A DNA stretch of 64,000 nt from Komagataella phaffii GS115 (Eukaryota > Ascomycota > Pichiomycetes > Pichiales > Pichiaceae), in NCBI RefSeq assembly GCF_000027005.1, contig NC_012963.1, positions 310,001-374,000 on the forward strand, in the 5' to 3' direction. This document shows, in pieces, positions 58,486 to 64,000 of this stretch. Numbering within the stretch: the stretch's first letter is position 1; the number at the start of each line of letters is the position of its first letter. The notes under the pieces are model-generated. The model saw nothing but the letters and a program-made list of their open reading frames with translations. It ran no database searches and was not told the origin of the DNA. The position numbers and the translations under genes were made by a program.

Positions 58486-60294
58486 ATGAACTTGGAGCAA
58501 AATGAGAAGTTAACTGAGCTGCTGACCAAGATGAAGATGCTGGATGATATAGATGCCAAAAATAAACTAAATGATGAAAGTGGAGATACTGAAGCGCTTC
58601 CGATAATGGAGATAAGAGAAGAACTCGACGATAACGATGGGGTGCTCAGATCCACAGTTAAACAGGCTGAACTGAACAACGATGAGTTGGAAACTCTGGT
58701 AGAGAAGATCGTTGAACTAGAGGATAAAAACAACGCTTCTTCGCAGATAGAGGAGATAAAAGAGCAAGCTAAAGATACCGATGCTGAAGAGGAAACTGAG
58801 ACAAGAGTGGTTCAAGATAGAACAGTGCTTATAAAGAATACAGAGAAGAAGGATGAGAGCCTACCATCTGACAATCCAGACGATGTCGAGCTCGTCGATG
58901 ATCTTCTGGAGGAAATGTATGTTAGCAAGTCAGGGAACCAACCTTCCACTAATGGAAACGAGCATGCTGCAGTGGGGCTTAAACCTATTCTCAAGCAAGC
59001 GTCTCAGAGTTCAAGATTTAAACGAAAGAAGAAAGGCAAACAGACCAAAGAAAGCAAAACTGTGGCATTTACGCATTCAGAGGTTAGAGAGTTTGACACG
59101 ACCGAGTCAGTGGTGAATGCAAGCTCCAAAGTAAATACTGCTCCAGCCATTGATCCTGAGGAGCTTTTAAGTTTGGAAGTTATTGCAGGTGAGATGGAAC
59201 ATGAAGGTCTTGATGTAGACGAAGATTCAAGTTTACCCATCGAAGGTGAATTTGATTACGACTTTGAAGATGAAGACGATGATAGTGAAGATGATATCTC
59301 GTGGATACCTGATAGCGACTCCGCAAACGGTATGCTTTGGAGCCAAGTTCAAAAATTGAGACAAGAAAAGGAAAGACCAAAAGAATCAGCAGTAGTAGCC
59401 GATATAGTAGAGACTATTCCCATACCTGATGATTCGAACCCTATTCCGGATCAGCCTGTGTCGGAGGTTGTGCTTGAGAGGAGCATTACTGAGGCTCCTT
59501 TGCCTATGGAGATTGTGGATGAAGTGAACCTTGGATTTAATAAGAATAATTCAAACGATCAAGAACATCTAAAGACGAATCCCAAAACTGCTAAAGTATC
59601 TAGATTTAAGAGGTCGCTGTCTAACAAATCTGCCAATGTGATAGAAAATCACACCGTTCAGCCAAAAATTATACCTCCCAGCATAGAAAAATCTGACAAG
59701 ATTGAAGAAATTATAGACCCAAAGCCTGAAACAGAGCCAACTGAGGTGGAACCATCAAATGATATTTCAATAGTGCAACCAACACTTGACTACCCATCTT
59801 TAAATGATGATATAGATAGCATGGCAAAGGCCTATGTTTTGGGCCTATATGATGATGACATACAAACCGAAGGCGAAGTAGTGAATGAACTCAAAGATTT
59901 TGAGAAGATCAATGCTATCGTCGAAGCCAGAGAAAGGAAGGAGAATTCCAAGCAAAAACAAGAGGGAGAAGAAGAATTACCGGAAGATAAGAGCATACTG
60001 ACTGATGTTATGGAACATGAAACTGATGATGACGATGAAGAAGAGTTTGAACTTGACGAGCACGCCCCCATAATGTCCGTCGAAGATACCGACCTTGATA
60101 TCCAGTTGTCCACCGATCAACTTGATCAACAAATTAATCTTGACTACCATACACTTAGACAGAAGATGGTACATTTATATAATGGAGGATTTAAGAAATC
60201 CGAAAAAGAGCAGGAAATTGAACCTATAGATGAGAATGGAAATCCCATCAAAATCAGCAGATTTAGAGCTGCCCGATTGAATCTAAATGTTTAG
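58486..60294 (+). CDS. BUD27: Bud27/URI-like protein, prefoldin domain not seen
   Basis: 602 residues from the ATG at 58486; an upstream open frame overlaps GPN2 antisense and has no prefoldin match. The C-terminus (DYHTLRQKMVHLYNGGFKK, then ISRFRAARLNL) matches the fungal Bud27 C-terminal domain (DUF3835-type). Similar SRFK/R motifs occur inside (SRFKRKKKGK near 178; SRFKRSL near 373). The segment MEIREELDDNDG near residue 40 resembles the Bud27 block that normally follows the prefoldin domain. The rest is strongly acidic and disordered. Bud27/URI binds Rpb5 and helps assemble RNA polymerases. The missing N-terminal prefoldin domain and shorter length (S. cerevisiae 796 aa) are odd. Confidence 0.6.
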   Translation: MNLEQNEKLTELLTKMKMLDDIDAKNKLNDESGDTEALPIMEIREELDDNDGVLRSTVKQAELNNDELETLVEKIVELEDKNNASSQIEEIKEQAKDTDAEEETETRVVQDRTVLIKNTEKKDESLPSDNPDDVELVDDLLEEMYVSKSGNQPSTNGNEHAAVGLKPILKQASQSSRFKRKKKGKQTKESKTVAFTHSEVREFDTTESVVNASSKVNTAPAIDPEELLSLEVIAGEMEHEGLDVDEDSSLPIEGEFDYDFEDEDDDSEDDISWIPDSDSANGMLWSQVQKLRQEKERPKESAVVADIVETIPIPDDSNPIPDQPVSEVVLERSITEAPLPMEIVDEVNLGFNKNNSNDQEHLKTNPKTAKVSRFKRSLSNKSANVIENHTVQPKIIPPSIEKSDKIEEIIDPKPETEPTEVEPSNDISIVQPTLDYPSLNDDIDSMAKAYVLGLYDDDIQTEGEVVNELKDFEKINAIVEARERKENSKQKQEGEEELPEDKSILTDVMEHETDDDDEEEFELDEHAPIMSVEDTDLDIQLSTDQLDQQINLDYHTLRQKMVHLYNGGFKKSEKEQEIEPIDENGNPIKISRFRAARLNLNV

Positions 60295-60880
60295 TACTAG
60301 CAGATATAATAAGAATGCAACTAATTATGAGTTAACCAGGTTCATCTGTTCAGGTGCGTCGAAAAATTTAGTATAAGAAAATTTTGATCTGCTTTAGGTT
60401 GTGTTTCATGGAGCATTGAAAATTGGATCGAAATAGGCTGGAGAGAGAAGCTGTTATCCATCTTCTTTCAGACCCTAACTTTCAATGTCATGTGGTTCTA
60501 CATTCAAAAGTTAAATGAGTGACAGCTTGAGTTCAATTACAGGCACGAACGAGCAACAACTACTATGATTCCTCAGACCTTTTTTTGTTATCATTGTGGG
60601 CACCAATAGATGAATGAATGTAGGGAGTTTCAATGCTACATTGCCGATGGTTAGAGGATTTCTTGTTGTGCTCAGGCTATCCAAAACGGCTCTATATCTC
60701 GGTGTTCAAAAAGTCAATATGCATTAAAATTGTCTATAAATTTATCAAACCAGCACAAACGAGGACATTACTTAGGATTGACTTAGCATGGTAGTCATAA
60801 AATCGGCTGCAATACAGAACAGTGACGTATTGCTAGGTTAAAAAAAGTTTTTGGGCCGATTAACCTATTCAGGACGTTCA
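60295..60880. other. Convergent intergenic region
   Basis: 586 bp between the 3' ends of the BUD27-like and seven-helix genes. No open frame, RNA gene or repeat was recognised. Confidence 0.4.
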
Positions 60881-62110
60881 TCAGTGCCCCCCTTCAAGGC
60901 TCTCTTTATGATTATTATTACTTTCTTCAAGATTCTCTTCTGACTCCCCTTCTAACTCGTCTTCAAATTTCTCTTCAGACTTCTCGTCTAATTCGTCTCC
61001 AGACTTCTCTCCAGACTTCTCTCCAGACTTCTCTCCAGACTTTTCTCCAGACTTCACATCAGATTTCTCTTCAGATTTCTCTTCAGATTTCTCTTCAGAT
61101 TTCTCTTCAGATTTCTCTTCAGATTTCTCTTCAGATTTCTCTTCAGATTTCTCTTCAGATTTCTCTTCAGATTTCTCTTCAGATTTCTCTTCAGACTTCT
61201 CTTCAGACTTCTCTCCAGAGTTTCCTTCCGACTTCTCTTCAAACTCCTCTTCAGGCTCCTCTTCGTTCAGCACTGCGTGCATAATTTTATTTTTCTGCCT
61301 CTTGTTTAGGTAAAAAGTTGACAGAAATATTGATGCTGCGATGTACTCCATTGTGGTTGCCAATACATACTCAGTAATGACAAATTCAGGATTCATGCCA
61401 CTCAATGTATAATTTTCAATTGAAAAAGAGTCCAATTTATCAACAAAACAAGCGACAACTGCATAGGTACCTCTAACCAAAAGAAATGGGGTGGCAAGAA
61501 GCACCGAAAAGACAAAATATGAACGAATCTTAAGATAAATAATTGAGTGCAGAGCATAAAGCCCTGCTAAAATATTGAAAGCCAAAAGAATAATCTGACC
61601 TGTGATTCGGAGTCCATTGCTTATATTGACAGTATTAGTATCAAACAAATACTGTTCTGGAGTCAAGCCTGCCAGTGTAGATGCTCCAGAAATCACCAGA
61701 AAATTGGCTAGAATTCCCCCAATATGTATCAAAAGCAATCTGTCCACATCTAACTTGAAAAAACCAAGCGGAATCAAAAATAACGCCTTGGTCATATAAG
61801 AAGAACCAAGAGTTTCTTTGTGTGCGTAGGAGACCACCAAGAAAGTGGTCAGAATCAGAAGAAAATACTCAGCAGCTCCCAGCACTAAATGAGCAATCAA
61901 CCAGTTCAAATGCTCATACCCCAATGTTGCAAAGGCTATACCACAAACTTGAGATCCCAATCTGATAAGGCCAAATGCGAGGAGACAGGTGTAAAAAGAA
62001 TTGAATGTTTTCTTCTGCCAAATAATATTAGCCGCAACTCCGAAATATATGGCATATAGAACTAAGAATACAGAGGCAGCTATCCCTTGGCGTTGAAACT
62101 TGAACCCCAT
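60881..62110 (-). CDS. Seven-helix membrane protein with a tandem EKSE-repeat tail
   Basis: 409 residues from the ATG at 62110; reading to 62119 needs a TTG. The first 270 residues hold about seven hydrophobic spans (for example SVFLVLYAIYFGVAANIIW, EYFLLILTTFLVVSYA, VFSVLLATPFLLVRGTYAVVA) with the last near YIAASIFLSTFYL. The layout resembles an uncharacterised family of fungal seven-helix proteins (DUF7702-like); RTA1-type exporters are an alternative. The C-terminal 130 residues are cytosolic, acidic and built of EKSE and EKSG repeats from a 12-bp minisatellite. No signal or catalytic motif was seen. Function unknown. Confidence 0.8.
   Translation of the reverse strand: MGFKFQRQGIAASVFLVLYAIYFGVAANIIWQKKTFNSFYTCLLAFGLIRLGSQVCGIAFATLGYEHLNWLIAHLVLGAAEYFLLILTTFLVVSYAHKETLGSSYMTKALFLIPLGFFKLDVDRLLLIHIGGILANFLVISGASTLAGLTPEQYLFDTNTVNISNGLRITGQIILLAFNILAGLYALHSIIYLKIRSYFVFSVLLATPFLLVRGTYAVVACFVDKLDSFSIENYTLSGMNPEFVITEYVLATTMEYIAASIFLSTFYLNKRQKNKIMHAVLNEEEPEEEFEEKSEGNSGEKSEEKSEEKSEEKSEEKSEEKSEEKSEEKSEEKSEEKSEEKSEEKSEEKSDVKSGEKSGEKSGEKSGEKSGDELDEKSEEKFEDELEGESEENLEESNNNHKESLEGGH
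61000..61212 (-). repeat. 12-bp coding minisatellite (EKSE / EKSG)
   Basis: The + strand unit CTTCAGATTTCT occurs 12 times in a row at 61069-61212. The ten copies at 61069-61188 are identical and the last two carry T to C (CTTCAGACTTCT). A related block of CTCTCCAGACTT units (EKSG) adjoins at about 61000-61052. The unit is a multiple of three, so copy-number changes keep the frame. Confidence 0.95.
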
Positions 62111-62860
62111 ATTCTCCAATGTGACCGATTAGATTGTGCGCACGACAACAATAGAGAAGAATAGAATACAATAGTATCCATGTATGGAAGAGTTACTTTA
62201 CCGTCTCTGATGTTTTCCACTTTTCGAGATTTGATAGAGGTTCCCTTAATCTGTGCTTGGTTGTCTGGTATTCCAACTGGCTGTTAGTGTGGTGATTGTC
62301 GAGCTTACAATGTAGTTTTTGATGGCGTTCAACCAGATGGTAGTTCCCATTAAATGAGCACCACTTTTTGCTTTAAGCTTGGGGCATTCACTGGACCAGT
62401 GTTAGACCGAAAAGGTGAAATTTTCAAGTTGTTGTCTACTTACTCTGTTCGAATAAATGATGAACCCTCATGGTTGACCCATTCCCCGCCTATCGAGCGT
62501 TAATGTGAAAACATCTGTTGGTTTGCTTCACCAGAAGCCAAATAAATGAGTTGCAAGTACCCTCTTTCAGAAGGTATACAGCTGAAATGTCGCCAATTTT
62601 CTGAAGGACAGAAATAAGTCTAGTTTTGAGGATCTGCCCATTCAGACCACTAATTGTTCACAATTGTTGATCACATCGTTTAGAGGATCGGATCTGGACG
62701 ATAAGTAGCAGAAGCAGCACAAGTGAAAGTATAATTTTTCAAAGGCCGACTGAAAAGTTCCAGCAGAGTTTATACTATCCGAACAACTGTTGTATCCCAG
62801 TTCTCTCGTTACTTATACACTATATACAACCCGACATAGGATATTCCTGACCATTAGTCT
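62111..62860. other. Intergenic region upstream of the seven-helix gene
   Basis: 750 bp between the start of the seven-helix gene and the stop of the PET54-like gene (both on the - strand). No gene or RNA was recognised. It probably holds the seven-helix promoter. Confidence 0.4.
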
Positions 62861-63796
62861 CTACTCTAATACTTCTGCAAACACAACCGGTAAATTGGGA
62901 TCATCTTTCCAATGCTTTCCGTTGAACCTTCTGACAACTAGCCGGGCATCGTCAGGATTGTCAAAAATGACAATAAACAGTTTATTTTCAAGCTCCCAAA
63001 CAGCTCTATCTTGAACTCTGTACAAAGAATAGTCTCTCAGTTTTTCACCCAACTCTTTCGCAGTCATTTGAGGTATCATGTTTCTTAGTATAACCACATT
63101 TCTTCTATCAATGGGAGGTATAGTTACTGTATTTTTTAAAGGTTCATGAGAAGGGAGTTCTGAAACGTCATTGGTATCCTGCTGGGTAGGTTGATCTGGT
63201 AAATTTATATAATCGCTAACCTTTAAGTGCGATTTTAGCCATGGAAGATCGGAAAATGGCAACACCTCATCTTGAAAAGAAGACTTGGATGAGGGACTTT
63301 TCAACTCTGCCAATCCGTTCTCTACATCTCCTTCAGGATCAATGAACTTCGGTTTGAAGTTCATTCCAACTATTTGTTTGTCAAGAGTTTCCAAATAAAA
63401 AGCAGTGCTCCATTCTTTACTAGGAAAAATAAGGTAATAATTTCCATTGCTTTTAAGGCCATACTTTGAACTACGTCTTCCTTTTATGACGTCGAATTTG
63501 ATAGCTCTGTCATCAAAATCAAATTTTCTGTGGTGGAAATGTGGAATCAAATGATCAAAATCAGATTTATCTAACATGGAATCGTAACAAATGAATTTCA
63601 GGACTTTAGAGGGGACAATCTTGTCTTTGGTAGTTTCCCTGAGCCCTAGAATTGAGTCCTTTATCGGTCTCTTAGTCGTCAACTCTGACAACGGTTTGTC
63701 AAAGAAATCCAGCAAATTATTGCTCTTTGGTTTTATGGACGAATATAACAGGTTTTTCAGCTTGTTATCCTGCTTGAGTATCCTTGTTATCCTCAT
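62861..63796 (-). CDS. Mitochondrial RRM-type protein, PET54-like (tentative)
   Basis: 311 residues from the ATG at 63796; reading up to 63892 needs a TTG. The N-terminus is basic and Ser/Leu-rich (MRITRILKQDNKLKNLLYSS), suiting mitochondrial import. A segment near residues 130-175 (SNGNYYLIFPSKEWSTAFYLETLDKQ) and a C-terminal RRM-like fold (RRNVVILRNMIPQMTAKEL, then LFIVIFDNPDDARLVVRRFNGKHW) give the order seen in S. cerevisiae Pet54, which activates COX3 translation and aids COX1 intron removal. Identity in sequence is low and the name is uncertain; a mitochondrial RNA-binding protein is the safer reading. A CACGTG lies about 70 bp upstream, as in the PET127 promoter. Confidence 0.6.
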   Translation of the reverse strand: MRITRILKQDNKLKNLLYSSIKPKSNNLLDFFDKPLSELTTKRPIKDSILGLRETTKDKIVPSKVLKFICYDSMLDKSDFDHLIPHFHHRKFDFDDRAIKFDVIKGRRSSKYGLKSNGNYYLIFPSKEWSTAFYLETLDKQIVGMNFKPKFIDPEGDVENGLAELKSPSSKSSFQDEVLPFSDLPWLKSHLKVSDYINLPDQPTQQDTNDVSELPSHEPLKNTVTIPPIDRRNVVILRNMIPQMTAKELGEKLRDYSLYRVQDRAVWELENKLFIVIFDNPDDARLVVRRFNGKHWKDDPNLPVVFAEVLE

Positions 63797-63864
63797 CTTC
63801 GAACGAGAACAGACGGAATACGCAGAAATATGATAAACTTCAAAAAACGTAAAAAAAAAGCTAT

Positions 63865-63870
63865 CACGTG
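63865..63870. promoter_or_regulatory. CACGTG site upstream of the PET54-like gene
   Basis: A CACGTG E-box lies about 70 bp upstream of the PET54-like ATG. The same motif occurs three times before PET127, another mitochondrial RNA gene. Cbf1 is the usual yeast binder; use here is inferred. Confidence 0.4.
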
Positions 63871-64000
63871 ACCCAATCTTAGTTGTTTCCAATTTGGGTA
63901 TCCATGATATCCAACTTCTAAAATTTGAAATAGGATAATTGGGCCGACATGAAACGATTGGGTGCCATGAAAATGGGAAACGTTACACAAAGACGATAGA

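Noticed and set aside
61054..61242. Open frame of basic KRNL-type repeats on the - strand
   Set aside because: It is the 12-bp minisatellite of the seven-helix gene read in another frame; a repeat unit divisible by three keeps several frames open.
63949..63999. Short frame at the right edge (16 codons, MKRLGAMKMGN...)
   Set aside because: Ends in a stop within the window and has no recognisable feature; no splice donor was seen.

Overview
The window is nuclear DNA from a compact budding-yeast genome. About 38 protein genes lie on both strands, almost all uninterrupted. One clear short intron was seen, in ERG12. Most intergenic gaps are 100-350 bp and there are two tRNA genes. The order of genes, the methylotroph-type autophagy gene ATG2 (called GSA11 in Pichia pastoris) and the general look of the proteins suggest Komagataella (the P. 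pastoris complex). That species call rests on recognition, not on a search. Gene names below are by resemblance to Saccharomyces cerevisiae families. Start codons are the first ATG that gives the family's usual N-terminus.

Region 1-9.9 kb: the 5' part of a HapX/Hap43-like iron-response bZIP gene (cut by the window edge) is divergent from PET127 (mitochondrial RNA processing). ATG2 (autophagic lipid transfer, carrying an unexpected zinc-cluster module) and a convergent perilipin-like gene follow. Region 9.9-12.5 kb is a gene-free stretch of about 2.65 kb ahead of a C2H2 zinc-finger regulator. Region 12.5-20.4 kb holds an unrecognised gene, EGD1 (NAC beta), a small GATA-like-domain protein with a HapX-type cysteine cluster, an SVL3/PAM1-like protein and SCJ1 (ER DnaJ).

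Region 20.6-33.9 kb: DML1, two unrecognised genes, TMA16, CAF20, EFR3, IML1 and CEF1. Region 33.9-48 kb: CFT1, RIM20, MOD5, FSF1, ERG12, YTM1, a carnosine-N-methyltransferase-family gene and PPT2. Region 48-55.6 kb: GUA1, RAM2, YVH1, an APC15-like gene, COX10 and RPN8. Region 55.6-64 kb: two near-identical tRNA-Gly(UCC) genes, RBL2, GPN2, a BUD27/URI-like gene that seems to lack its prefoldin domain, a seven-helix membrane protein with an in-frame 12-bp minisatellite, and a PET54-like mitochondrial RRM protein.

Most genes are unrelated housekeeping functions, as is normal for a yeast chromosome arm. The points most worth a second look are: (a) a canonical Zn(II)2Cys6 motif inside ATG2; (b) an apparent iron-regulation signature, with an ATCTGATAA iron-GATA site and a CCAAT box upstream of the HapX-like gene, and the same C-x2-C-x4-C-x-C cluster in a small GATA-like-domain protein 15 kb away; (c) an ERG12 intron that appears to use an AAG 3' splice site; (d) the BUD27-like protein without a prefoldin domain.
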